Shown here in pieces: positions 8,673-16,854 of a DNA stretch of 64,000 bases (position 1 is its first letter; the number at the start of each line of letters is the position of its first letter). A program made the translations under genes and the position numbers. Source of the stretch: Candidatus Gastranaerophilales bacterium (GTDB lineage: Bacteria; Cyanobacteriota; Vampirovibrionia; Gastranaerophilales; Gastranaerophilaceae); the NCBI GenBank assembly GCA_944324405.1, contig CALUWF010000004.1:1-64000 (forward strand), read 5' to 3'. The notes beneath the pieces were generated by a model, which had not been told where the DNA came from, did no database searches, and was given only the letters and a program-made list of their open reading frames with translations.

Positions 8673-9910
8673 GAGTTTTACTTTTCGGCTCGGGTGCGCG
8701 TGAAGCAGCACTTGCAAAAAAAATAAAAGAGTCAAAACTTTTGGATGAACTTTATTACGCACAAACGGGCGCATTTTGCGATGAGGATAAAGTAATAGAA
8801 TTTTGTGATTTTTACAATCTTGCAGAAAATGCAAAAAAACTCGGTATCGATTTGCTTGTAGTAGGGCCCGAACTGCCTCTTGCACAAGGAATATGTGATA
8901 TCTTTAAAGAATTTAAAATAAATACAATCGGCGCAAATAAATACTGGGCACAGCTTGAGAGTTCAAAATCTTTTGCAAAAGAGTTTATGGAAAAATTTAA
9001 CATAAAAACCGCGCCATACAAGCTTATCGAGTATCCGGGGCAAATAAACGACTCTCTTTCGGAGGCTCTTTTGAAATTTGAAAACCTGCCCGTCATAAAA
9101 GCGGACGGACTTGCTATGGGTAAGGGAGTTTTTTTACCTTCAAATATTGATGAAGCAAGGCTCTATGCGCTTGAAGCGTTGGGCGGAAAATTCGGAAGCG
9201 CATCAAAAAAAATTCTTTTTGAAAAAAGGCTTTTCGGGCGCGAATTGTCCGTGTTTTCATTATGGGACGGGAAAACGCTTGTAAGTTTTGACCCGGCCGG
9301 AGATTTTAAAAAATTAAAAGACAACGACAAAGGAGAAAACACGGGCGGAATGGGCGCTTGCTTCCCTTGTGTCTTAAATGCGGCGGAAAAAAAATCTCTT
9401 GATGATTATTTAAAAAAGCTTGAAAATGCTCTTTTGAATTCAAAGGCCGATTTTTGCGGGGTAATTTATTCGGGGCTTATGCTTGCGGATGATGAAGTAT
9501 ATGTGCTTGAATACAATATGCGCTTTGGCGACCCTGAAATTCAATGCATACTTGAAGTTTTTGAAAACGACATCCTGGATGTATTTGAAAAAATGACACA
9601 AGGGCGCCTGCGGGATGTAAAATTGCGCTTTAAAAACGAGCCTTCTTTTTGCGTTGTTCTTGCATCACAAGGGTATCCTTCAAAATATGAGTGCGGACAT
9701 GAAATTTTAAATCTTGACTGCGTCAAAAAATACGGAGTTAATGTCTTTTTTGCGGGGGTCAGGGCGGAGAAAGGAAAATACTACAGCGCGGGCGGCAGAG
9801 TGCTAAGCCTTGTAAAATCAGGCGATAGTGCACTTATCAGTATATATTTTGCAGCACGCGATATAAAATATAAAGGCAAAATTTACAGACACGATATAAA
9901 TTTAAGATGA
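8669..9910 (+). CDS. purD: Phosphoribosylamine-glycine ligase PurD
   Basis: The 413-residue ATP-grasp ligase makes glycinamide ribonucleotide from PurF product and glycine. The N-terminus MRVLLFGSGAREAALA is a variant of the family GSGGREHAL. VVGPELPLAQGI, VIKADGLAMGKGV, GENTGGMGA and EYNMRFGDPE are all present. Last gene of the operon: purS-Q-L-F-M-N-D covers steps 1-5 of IMP synthesis in one transcript. purE/K, purC, purB and purH must lie elsewhere. Confidence 0.97.
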   Translation: MRVLLFGSGAREAALAKKIKESKLLDELYYAQTGAFCDEDKVIEFCDFYNLAENAKKLGIDLLVVGPELPLAQGICDIFKEFKINTIGANKYWAQLESSKSFAKEFMEKFNIKTAPYKLIEYPGQINDSLSEALLKFENLPVIKADGLAMGKGVFLPSNIDEARLYALEALGGKFGSASKKILFEKRLFGRELSVFSLWDGKTLVSFDPAGDFKKLKDNDKGENTGGMGACFPCVLNAAEKKSLDDYLKKLENALLNSKADFCGVIYSGLMLADDEVYVLEYNMRFGDPEIQCILEVFENDILDVFEKMTQGRLRDVKLRFKNEPSFCVVLASQGYPSKYECGHEILNLDCVKKYGVNVFFAGVRAEKGKYYSAGGRVLSLVKSGDSALISIYFAARDIKYKGKIYRHDINLR

Positions 9911-9922
9911 CAGACTTAATTT

Positions 9923-9953
9923 AAAAGCCGCCCTGCAAAAAGAGCGGCTTTTT
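9923..9953. terminator. Bidirectional terminator between purD and rpsR
   Basis: Stem AAAAGCCGC (9923-9931) pairs with GCGGCTTTT (9944-9952). The T-run follows on the plus strand, and the A-run becomes a T-run on the minus strand. It ends the purine operon and, read the other way, the rpsF-ssb-rpsR operon. Confidence 0.88.
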
Positions 9954-9970
9954 AATTTTATATCAGCAAA

Positions 9971-10207
9971 TTAATTTTCAAAAACATACCCGATAAGAGC
10001 TGCTTCTCTCGAGCGTTTGACGGCTTTTGCAAGCATTCTTTGGTGATATGCACAATTGCCGGTTATTCTTCTCGGTAAAATTTTACCGGCTTCGGATAAA
10101 AATCTTTTTAATTTTGATGTGTCTTTGTAGTCAAGTGCTTCCACCTTATCGGCGCAGAAGCTGCAATTTTTTCTTTTTTTGCTGTCTTTAAGTGATTCTT
10201 TTGCCAT
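9971..10207 (-). CDS. rpsR: 30S ribosomal protein S18
   Basis: A 78-residue basic protein with the S18 core [20 protein letters not shown] followed by RITG, which binds S6 and 16S rRNA in the platform. Three cysteines (CSFC plus one in GNCAYHQ) resemble the cysteine-containing (C+) paralogue form that can hold zinc. Third gene of the conserved rpsF-ssb-rpsR operon. A 27-nt gap separates it from ssb, and it ends at the shared terminator. Confidence 0.97.
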   Translation of the reverse strand: MAKESLKDSKKRKNCSFCADKVEALDYKDTSKLKRFLSEAGKILPRRITGNCAYHQRMLAKAVKRSREAALIGYVFEN

Positions 10208-10234
10208 TTTTATTTCCTTTTCTGTTATTTATTT

Positions 10235-10639
10235 TTAAAACGGTATTTCATCTTCGTCGATTAAATCCTGCGAAATCTCTTCTGTTGCAAATTGTACAAG
10301 ATTTTCTTTCTGTGCGGAAGCGGAAGATGCGCCGGCACTTGATGTGCCCGAGATTTTTTCGACCGTTGATGCGTTAATTTCAAAAACTTTTTTATCTCTG
10401 CCGTTTGAAGTTTTAAATGTGTTTGTCTGGAGTCTGCCCTCAACAAGCACACTGTCACCTTCTTTTACGGTCTGCTCAACCGTATTTGCGGCATTGCCCA
10501 TAATAAAAACTCTTACAAGACTTTCATCCTGCGGATTAACATCAAGTGTAAAGGTTGTTATGGGCAAATCATTTTGTGTAAATCTTTTTTCAGGATTTTT
10601 CACAACTTTTCCCGTTACAAAGATTTTTGCTAAAGTCAT
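10235..10639 (-). CDS. ssb: Single-stranded DNA-binding protein
   Basis: The 134-residue protein has an N-terminal OB fold (about 1-105), a Ser/Ala-rich flexible linker and the acidic C-terminal tip DEDEIPF that recruits replication and repair proteins. It coats single-stranded DNA as a tetramer. Placement between rpsF and rpsR is the conserved bacterial arrangement, with only 4 nt between rpsF stop and ssb start. Confidence 0.96.
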   Translation of the reverse strand: MTLAKIFVTGKVVKNPEKRFTQNDLPITTFTLDVNPQDESLVRVFIMGNAANTVEQTVKEGDSVLVEGRLQTNTFKTSNGRDKKVFEINASTVEKISGTSSAGASSASAQKENLVQFATEEISQDLIDEDEIPF

Positions 10640-10643
10640 ATTC

Positions 10644-10940
10644 CTACGCTTTCACGCCTTGTTGTTCTATAAACATTGTTCTTATAACGTTTTCATTCAG
10701 TTTAAGCTGTCTTTTAAATTCGGCAACTTTATCCGCATCAAGATTTATTTTAAACACGGCAATAAAACCGTCTCTAAAGCCTTTTACGTCATAAGCAAGT
10801 TTTTTTCTGCCCATTTTATCCGTATCAATTACGCTTCCGCCGAGCGAGCTTATTGAATCTTCAATTCTGGCAATAACTTTATCTGCTTCATCATTATCTA
10901 AATTGGGTTTAATTGTTGCAAGCAGTTCGTATTTTTTCAT
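10644..10940 (-). CDS. rpsF: 30S ribosomal protein S6
   Basis: A 98-residue protein with S6 features: KKYELLATIKPNLD at the N-terminus and LGGSVIDTDKMGRKKLAYDV in the core. The C-terminal acidic/polyglutamate tail of some S6 proteins is absent. Partner of S18 in the 30S platform. A good ribosome site (AAGGAG) precedes the ATG. First gene of the operon. Upstream, TTGTGC and TAATAC with an 18-nt gap could be the promoter, but this is weak. Confidence 0.96.
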   Translation of the reverse strand: MKKYELLATIKPNLDNDEADKVIARIEDSISSLGGSVIDTDKMGRKKLAYDVKGFRDGFIAVFKINLDADKVAEFKRQLKLNENVIRTMFIEQQGVKA

Positions 10941-11026
10941 GGTTTCTCCTTATTGTATTACTTTGTTACAAAATGCTAGCACAAACATATTTTTGAAACA
11001 ACAAAAAACTTAACATATCTAAATAT

Positions 11027-11827
11027 TTAGCCGTTTAAATAAAATTCGCCGCCGAATACTTTTGTTGCCTCACCCGTCATATAAGCATTTTTACCGTCGT
11101 ATTCTATTGTAAGCTCGCCGCCGGGGAGTTCCACAGCTACCGTATCATCAAGCAAACCCTTTAAAACGCCTGCTACAACCGAAGCGCAGGCACCTGTTCC
11201 GCAGGCAAGAGTTATGCCGCAGCCTCTTTCATAGACATCAAGCCTTATTTTTTTACGATTTTTGATATTTATAAATTCCACGTTTGTTTTTTCCGGGAAA
11301 AGCACATGTTGTTCAATTTTTGGGCCGAATTCGCGCGCAAGCTTTTTGCTGTCGTCGTCCGTAAATATTACGCAGTGCGGATTTCCCATGCTTACGGCAG
11401 AAGCTCTAAAACCTTCTATTTCAAAATCCTGAGGAGTATCCGTATTAACGGGGATTTTTTTTGCTTCCAATACCGGTTTTCCCATATCTACACGCACTCT
11501 GCCATCATTTAAAATGTGCGGCCTGATAATCCCGGCCAAGGTTTCCACGCTGAATTCGTCTTTATTGACAAGGTTATGTGCGCGCACAAATTTTGCAAAA
11601 CATCTTATCCCGTTTCCGCACATCTGTGCAATTGAGCCGTCGGAGTTAAAAAAATCCCATCCTATGTCTGAATTTTCGGATTTTCTTGGCGAAAAAAGTC
11701 CGTCTGCGCCTATTCCAAAATTCCTGTCACACATAATTTTTGCAAGCTCCGGCGTTGCTTTTTCTTCCGTTAAAATTATAAAATCATTGCCAAGCCCTTG
11801 CCATTTTTCAAATTTAACCGTTTTCAT
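11027..11827 (-). CDS. dapF: Diaminopimelate epimerase
   Basis: Interconverts LL- and meso-diaminopimelate for peptidoglycan and lysine. Both catalytic cysteines are visible, in MCGNGIRCFAKF and LACGTGACASVVAG, and the N-terminus reads KFEKWQGLGNDF as expected. The start at 11827 is preferred: AGGGAG lies 4 nt upstream and the family N-terminus begins there. The frame is open to 11851, which would add eight residues. It overlaps the end of waaA by 14 nt and is last in a minus-strand run DUF4127-waaA-dapF. Confidence 0.95.
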   Translation of the reverse strand: MKTVKFEKWQGLGNDFIILTEEKATPELAKIMCDRNFGIGADGLFSPRKSENSDIGWDFFNSDGSIAQMCGNGIRCFAKFVRAHNLVNKDEFSVETLAGIIRPHILNDGRVRVDMGKPVLEAKKIPVNTDTPQDFEIEGFRASAVSMGNPHCVIFTDDDSKKLAREFGPKIEQHVLFPEKTNVEFINIKNRKKIRLDVYERGCGITLACGTGACASVVAGVLKGLLDDTVAVELPGGELTIEYDGKNAYMTGEATKVFGGEFYLNG

Positions 11828-13073
11828 ACTGCTCCCTGCTGAATTTTTCAAGATAATCTACCGTAAATTCCGTTGCTCCGCTGTTTTTTTCCAGTGCGCC
11901 AAGGCAATTTGCCCCCATCCTTTCAATATAATTTTTATCACTGAGCATCTCGGAAATTTTTTCCTTAAGTTCATTATAATCTTTCACGATATATGCGCAA
12001 TCAAGATCGCACAAACTCTTATATACATGGCGAAAATTCTTCACATTTGGCCCGCTGATAACGGGTTTACCCCAAATTGTCGCCTCAAGAGGATTGTGTC
12101 CGCCTGTTTTATCAAAACTACCGCCCAAGATACAAATATCACAAGCGCTGTACGCATCGGCAAGTTCCCCGGTTGTATCAAGAAGTATTACGTCACATTC
12201 GTCAAATGAAGCTTCCGCACTTCTTTTGCCGTATGTAATTCCTTTTGCTTCAAGCAATTTTTCAATGGAAGGGAGTTTTTCAAGATGTCTTGGCGCAATA
12301 ATTAATTTTAAATCCGTGTTCTTTTCTTTTAATGCGCAATATGTTTCAATCAACGGTTCGTTTTCATCTCCATGGGTTGAACCGAAAATAATTACCTTTT
12401 TGCCAAACGTTTTAAATAAAAGATTATATTTGTATTTTGTATAATCATCCGGCTTTTCTATGTCAAATTTTATATTACCCGAAGTTATTACTCTGTTTTC
12501 AGGCGCCCCTATTTCTACAAATCTTATGGCGTCTTCGCGGGTCTGGGTTAAAATTGCGCTATAGTTTTTTAACACTTCCCTAAAGAAAAATGATAATTTT
12601 TTATAGCTTTTAAAAGTATTTTCGGATATTCTGCCGTTTACTATAAAAAGCGGTATTGCAAGTTCTTTCATTCTGAGTGCAAAATTTGGCCAAATTTCCG
12701 TTTCTATCATTATTACCATCTCGGGGTTTATTGCCTTTACCGCATTGTCTATTGCCTTTTTTGTATCATAAGGAAAATATGTTATTACTTTGCATTTGTC
12801 CGATAATTTATTTTTTGCAAGTTCCTGACCCTGCGGCGTTGAAGTTGTAAGGACAATATCATTTTTAAAGTGCATTTTGTTAATAAGCGTTTGTGCAAGC
12901 ATGACTTCACCTACGGAAACCGCATGAATCCAGATTGTACGATTTAAAAATTTAAAGCCGTAATCTCCGAATTTTTCTTTTTTGCCCGCCGCAATTTTAG
13001 GGCAAAAAAGCCCCAGGAGATTAAGTGCGGGAACGGCAAAAAAATTATATAAAAAATTATATGTTCTCAACAT
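11814..13073 (-). CDS. waaA: 3-deoxy-D-manno-octulosonic acid (Kdo) transferase
   Basis: The 419-residue GT-B enzyme adds Kdo from CMP-Kdo to lipid A precursor at the inner face of the cytoplasmic membrane. Seen: an N-terminal hydrophobic anchor (NFFAVPALNLLGLF), RTIWIHAVSVGEV with the base-glutamate region, ETEIWPN, FGSTHGDEN, LILAPRHLEKLP-like (here LIIAPRHLEKLP) and GGSFDKTGGHNPLEA. Length is usual. It shows that this organism makes Kdo-containing LPS. It overlaps the DUF4127 gene by 17 nt and dapF by 14 nt, so the three are probably co-translated. Confidence 0.95.
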   Translation of the reverse strand: MLRTYNFLYNFFAVPALNLLGLFCPKIAAGKKEKFGDYGFKFLNRTIWIHAVSVGEVMLAQTLINKMHFKNDIVLTTSTPQGQELAKNKLSDKCKVITYFPYDTKKAIDNAVKAINPEMVIMIETEIWPNFALRMKELAIPLFIVNGRISENTFKSYKKLSFFFREVLKNYSAILTQTREDAIRFVEIGAPENRVITSGNIKFDIEKPDDYTKYKYNLLFKTFGKKVIIFGSTHGDENEPLIETYCALKEKNTDLKLIIAPRHLEKLPSIEKLLEAKGITYGKRSAEASFDECDVILLDTTGELADAYSACDICILGGSFDKTGGHNPLEATIWGKPVISGPNVKNFRHVYKSLCDLDCAYIVKDYNELKEKISEMLSDKNYIERMGANCLGALEKNSGATEFTVDYLEKFSREQYENG

Positions 13074-14475
13074 TTATTTCTACCTCAAAACTCCTGTTCC
13101 AGGGAAGCGAATAGTAAGTATTATTATAATCAAAATTCAGATAATTTGCGATTTTATTTTCAAATTTCTTCATATCTTTCGTTTTTTCATCCAGTGTTTT
13201 TAAAAAATCATTACCCGCTTCTCTTATATATTTTCGCACATTTGCCTGATAAGCCCAATCATCCAGAAGTCGTATAAACATAAGTTTTTTGAAGGCATTA
13301 TCGCAATATGTGCCGTTTTTTTTCGCCAAAAATTTTACAATAGCACTTAAAATCGCACAGCCTGCGGAATTTGCACTTGTATTATATGCGCAATACCCAA
13401 AAAGATTTTCAGGACATTTTTTTAACAGCAATTGCTCGGTAAAACCGTTATCCGCTCCGTTTGCATTTGAAATATCCGCAATGAAAAAATTTTGCTCAGG
13501 CAATACAAGGGGGTTTTCGTACCTGTTTGTTAAATCACCCAAAACCCAATCCCCCTGAGCATTTTCAAAATTATTTACAAGAAAAGTCAAATCGCTGTCT
13601 TTTGAAATTGTACAGCCAGCAAGGCTTAATTGTCCTTCAATACAGTCTTTTACACTAATGTCTTCATATCTTGAAATTTTGTTAATACTTTTTGGGTATG
13701 TATATTCAACATTTATCTTAATGTCTTCATCTTTACACAATGCTCTTGCAAGAAGGGTAAGAGGAATTTCATCCGCTCCCGTTTTTACAAGTGCGTTCAA
13801 TTTTCTGCTTTTTATTTCATAATCCAGAAGCTCCGCTTCTTCAACATTTAGGCCGTATTCCCCGGTATCATCCTTTGAAAAAACAAGCATGTCAAGGGTT
13901 TTATCCTCTACCCAATCCAAATAAAGCTTGTTTATTTCAAAATTTCTTTTTCTTGTGTCAAGATAATCATTTAAAATATCCTCCGGAATTTGATTATACA
14001 CGCAATTGTAGCTTTTTTCCCTCCTGGATTTATGCTGATAATAAGAAAATTCGTAAATTCTTTTTCCCCATTGCGCCCAGTACTCTTTTTCTTCTTCGTT
14101 TATATTGTTGTTTGAAATGCGCATTATGCTTGAAAAAGCGTATATTTTCCCGGCCTTTTTTCTTATTATTTCTTTGAATTTTAAAAGCCTCTCTTTTATC
14201 CTTGAAAAACTTTCAGAACACCTTCTTGAGCTTACAAGTCCTCCGTATGCTGCGGTATCAAGAGAAATTATCATAATATCCACATTTGGAAGATTGTTTA
14301 CAAAATCAAAAATCTCATCTGTGTCTGCACTTGCATTAAGCGAACCGAGAGCGGAACGCTTTGGCATATATAATTCAATGTTTTTGTCCTGGGATAAAAT
14401 GTCACTTAGAAGCGTATAGCAAATAGGACGATTGTCAATCGGTATAATTGAAATTTTCAGGGTATCTTTTTTCAT
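13057..14475 (-). CDS. DUF4127 family protein
   Basis: The 472-residue protein shows the hallmarks of DUF4127: IPIDNRPICYTLLSDI at the N-terminus, then SLDTAAYGGLVSSRR, an SSIMRISNNN segment and a DDTGEYGLNVEEAELL stretch. Charged and polar residues around these (D, N, R, D-D) look like an active site, but no reaction is known to me for the family. No signal peptide or membrane helix is apparent, so it should be cytoplasmic. It overlaps the start of waaA by 17 nt, which hints at, but does not prove, a role in envelope or sugar metabolism. Confidence 0.85.
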   Translation of the reverse strand: MKKDTLKISIIPIDNRPICYTLLSDILSQDKNIELYMPKRSALGSLNASADTDEIFDFVNNLPNVDIMIISLDTAAYGGLVSSRRCSESFSRIKERLLKFKEIIRKKAGKIYAFSSIMRISNNNINEEEKEYWAQWGKRIYEFSYYQHKSRREKSYNCVYNQIPEDILNDYLDTRKRNFEINKLYLDWVEDKTLDMLVFSKDDTGEYGLNVEEAELLDYEIKSRKLNALVKTGADEIPLTLLARALCKDEDIKINVEYTYPKSINKISRYEDISVKDCIEGQLSLAGCTISKDSDLTFLVNNFENAQGDWVLGDLTNRYENPLVLPEQNFFIADISNANGADNGFTEQLLLKKCPENLFGYCAYNTSANSAGCAILSAIVKFLAKKNGTYCDNAFKKLMFIRLLDDWAYQANVRKYIREAGNDFLKTLDEKTKDMKKFENKIANYLNFDYNNTYYSLPWNRSFEVEINVENI

Positions 14476-14500
14476 AAAATTATTTTACATCATGCTCTGT

Positions 14501-14529
14501 TTGATTTACAATTATTTCAATAATAAATT
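14501..14529 (+). promoter_or_regulatory. Possible promoter of the murF cell-wall operon
   Basis: TTGATT (14501-14506), a 17-nt spacer and TAAATT (14524-14529) lie in the divergent gap between DUF4127 and murF. Transcription would begin a few bases before the ribosome site GGAG at 14538-14541. The match is moderate and read by eye. Confidence 0.4.
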
Positions 14530-14548
14530 GTTGTTTTGGAGATTTACC

Positions 14549-15880
14549 TTGAAGTTTACACTCAATGAAATTATTATGTGCACTGACGCCCAAATACTTT
14601 TTGAAAAAGATACCGACGGCAGCTTTGAAATTTCAACCGATACGAGAAAATTACAAAAAGATAATCCTGAAAAATTTATCTATCTGCCCCTCCGCGGTGA
14701 AAATTACGACGGGCATAATTTTATAGATAAAGCACTTGAAATGGGCGCCTGCGCTTATTTTACACAAGATAAATTTAAAGTTAATAAAAATGCCGATTTC
14801 GTGCTTTATGTTGAAAATTCGCTTGTTGCATATTTAAGACTTGCAAATTACATAAGAAATAAAATCAACCCCAAAATTGTCGCGATTACGGGCTCGTCAG
14901 GAAAAACAACAACAAAAGAAATGCTTTTCAGCGTTCTTTCAACAAAATACAAAACTCACAAAACCCTTTTAAATCACAACAATGAAATAGGGCTTTGCGA
15001 AACGCTTTTTTCCATGCCTGAAGACACGGATATTGCCGTTGTTGAGATGGGTATGAGAAATTTGGGCGAAATAGAGCTTTTATCATCCTACTGTGAACCT
15101 GATATAGGAATAATTACAAACATAGGTTCCGCACATGTGGAAAGGCTCGGAAATTTAAAAAATATAGCTGTCGCAAAATGTGAAATTGCCGCAGGGCTTA
15201 AAAAAGACGGTGTTTTTATAAGCCCGGATTCTTCAAAAATAAAAAACAATTTAAATTATGAAGGAGAAAAAATTTTTACAAGATTTGCAAATGTGGCAAA
15301 TGTAAAAATGAGCGTTTCGCACAGCGAATTCAGCTATGAGGGGGTGAATTACACTCTAAATGTTGAGGGTGATTACAACATTGAAAACGCCCTTCTTGTC
15401 ATTGAAGCAGCTAAAAAATTAAACGTAGAAATACAAAATATTCAAAAAGGGCTTTTGGATTACAAACCTATAGAAAAACGTTGGGAAGTAACAAAAATAA
15501 AGGATTTAACATTTATTAACGACAGCTATAATGCAAATCCTGAGTCTATGAAAGCTGTATTAAAAACGTTTCTGTCAATATACAAACCGCCGTTGGTACT
15601 TGTTTTGGGGAATATGGGCGAGCTTGGCAAGGATGAAATTGCCTACCATAAAGAAATAGGCGAGTTCTTGTGTTCTTATAAAAATGTAAAGCTTTTGACG
15701 GTGGGCAACCTGGCAAAATATATTTTAAGAAGCTCAACGCTTGAAGGAGTTGAATTTGAAACTAATTTTGAATGTGCAAAATACATTTTAAACAACATAG
15801 AAAAAGGTTCGACTATACTTCTCAAGGCCTCGCGGGCAATGAAATTTGAAGAAATAATTGAAATGGTGGGCAGATTATGA
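14549..15880 (+). CDS. murF: UDP-MurNAc-tripeptide-D-Ala-D-Ala ligase MurF
   Basis: Adds D-Ala-D-Ala to the UDP-MurNAc-tripeptide in the cytoplasm. The Mur ligase P-loop ITGSSGKTTTKEML, VVEMGMRNLGEIELL and FINDSYNANPESM identify it as MurF. The start is taken as TTG 14549: GGAG lies 7 nt upstream and the protein then begins MKFTLNEI, as the family does, giving 443 residues. The frame is open further 5' but that extension is AT-rich and unlike MurF. The stop overlaps mraY by 4 nt. Confidence 0.94.
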   Translation: MKFTLNEIIMCTDAQILFEKDTDGSFEISTDTRKLQKDNPEKFIYLPLRGENYDGHNFIDKALEMGACAYFTQDKFKVNKNADFVLYVENSLVAYLRLANYIRNKINPKIVAITGSSGKTTTKEMLFSVLSTKYKTHKTLLNHNNEIGLCETLFSMPEDTDIAVVEMGMRNLGEIELLSSYCEPDIGIITNIGSAHVERLGNLKNIAVAKCEIAAGLKKDGVFISPDSSKIKNNLNYEGEKIFTRFANVANVKMSVSHSEFSYEGVNYTLNVEGDYNIENALLVIEAAKKLNVEIQNIQKGLLDYKPIEKRWEVTKIKDLTFINDSYNANPESMKAVLKTFLSIYKPPLVLVLGNMGELGKDEIAYHKEIGEFLCSYKNVKLLTVGNLAKYILRSSTLEGVEFETNFECAKYILNNIEKGSTILLKASRAMKFEEIIEMVGRL

Positions 15881-16851
15881 TAATGATGAGCGTTGCAGCT
15901 TTAATAGCTCTTGTACTGACGCTTTTGTCGGGTATTCCGTACCTTGCTTTTATGAAGAAAAAAATGTACGGACAATACATAAGGGAAGAGGTGGCGCAGC
16001 TTCATGCCAAAAAAAACCAAACTCCCACAACTGGCGGTGTTTTCCTTGTCATATCAATACTTGCAGCATCTTTAATTACACTTTTTATGGCACAGGAAAC
16101 AACAACCGGCGCGCTTATTGTCCTTATGACCTTAATTTTTTATGCCTTTACGGGCTTTGAAGATGACATCAAAAAAATAAAAGCTCATCAAAATATGGGT
16201 TTATCCGCAAGAGGAAAACTGCTTTTACAGATTGCCGTTTCAATGCTGCCCGCGTTCTACCTTATTTTTTCAGGCAGAACGGAAATCACGTTTCTTAATT
16301 TTTCAATTGATTTAGGATGGTTTTACCCGTTATTTGCAGTATTTATGATAGTAGGCTCGTCAAACGCTCTTAATTTAACTGACGGTCTGGACGGGCTTGC
16401 AGCCGGCTGCTCGGTCTTTGCTTTTGGCGCATGTGCAATTTTATGCAAACTAAACGGCCATACTGACCTTGCAATCATTTCTGCCGCAACATGTGCGGCG
16501 TGTTTGGGATTTTTGTATTTTAATAGAAATCCTGCCAAAATTTTTATGGGCGATACAGGCTCGCTTGCTCTGGGCGGTTTACTTGCAACAGTAGCAATAA
16601 TGGGCAAATTTGAGCTCTGGCTCATACCAATCGGAATTTTATTTATATGCGAAACGCTCTCGGTTATGATACAAGTAACCAGCTTTCGGCTGACAGGCAA
16701 GAGGGTTTTTAAAATGAGTCCGATACACCACCATTTTGAGCTTTGCGGATGGGGTGAGAAAAAAATAGTTTTGGTATTTTCGCTAATATCGGCACTTGGC
16801 GGAGCTATTGCAATTGCAGGTTTTTACATTCAAAAAATATTCGGGAACTAG
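15877..16851 (+). CDS. mraY: Phospho-N-acetylmuramoyl-pentapeptide transferase MraY
   Basis: An integral membrane enzyme of 324 residues with about ten helices. It transfers phospho-MurNAc-pentapeptide to undecaprenyl phosphate to form lipid I. Motifs include KKNQTPTTGGVFLV, DDIKK, NALNLTDGLDGLAAG with its catalytic aspartates, FMGDTGSLALGG and the HHHFELCGWGE histidine cluster. It overlaps murF by 4 nt and leaves only 3 nt before murD. Confidence 0.97.
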   Translation: MIMMSVAALIALVLTLLSGIPYLAFMKKKMYGQYIREEVAQLHAKKNQTPTTGGVFLVISILAASLITLFMAQETTTGALIVLMTLIFYAFTGFEDDIKKIKAHQNMGLSARGKLLLQIAVSMLPAFYLIFSGRTEITFLNFSIDLGWFYPLFAVFMIVGSSNALNLTDGLDGLAAGCSVFAFGACAILCKLNGHTDLAIISAATCAACLGFLYFNRNPAKIFMGDTGSLALGGLLATVAIMGKFELWLIPIGILFICETLSVMIQVTSFRLTGKRVFKMSPIHHHFELCGWGEKKIVLVFSLISALGGAIAIAGFYIQKIFGN

Positions 16852-16854
16852 TCT

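Noticed and set aside
10261-10458. 65-codon minus-strand frame inside ssb
   Set aside because: It is a shifted frame of ssb with an Arg/Lys-rich improbable composition.
10344-10856. 170-codon plus-strand open frame
   Set aside because: It lies antisense to ssb and rpsF, which are unambiguous. Its residue composition is that of a reversed coding strand.
11514-12209. 231-codon plus-strand open frame
   Set aside because: Antisense to dapF and waaA, with no motif and no ribosome site.
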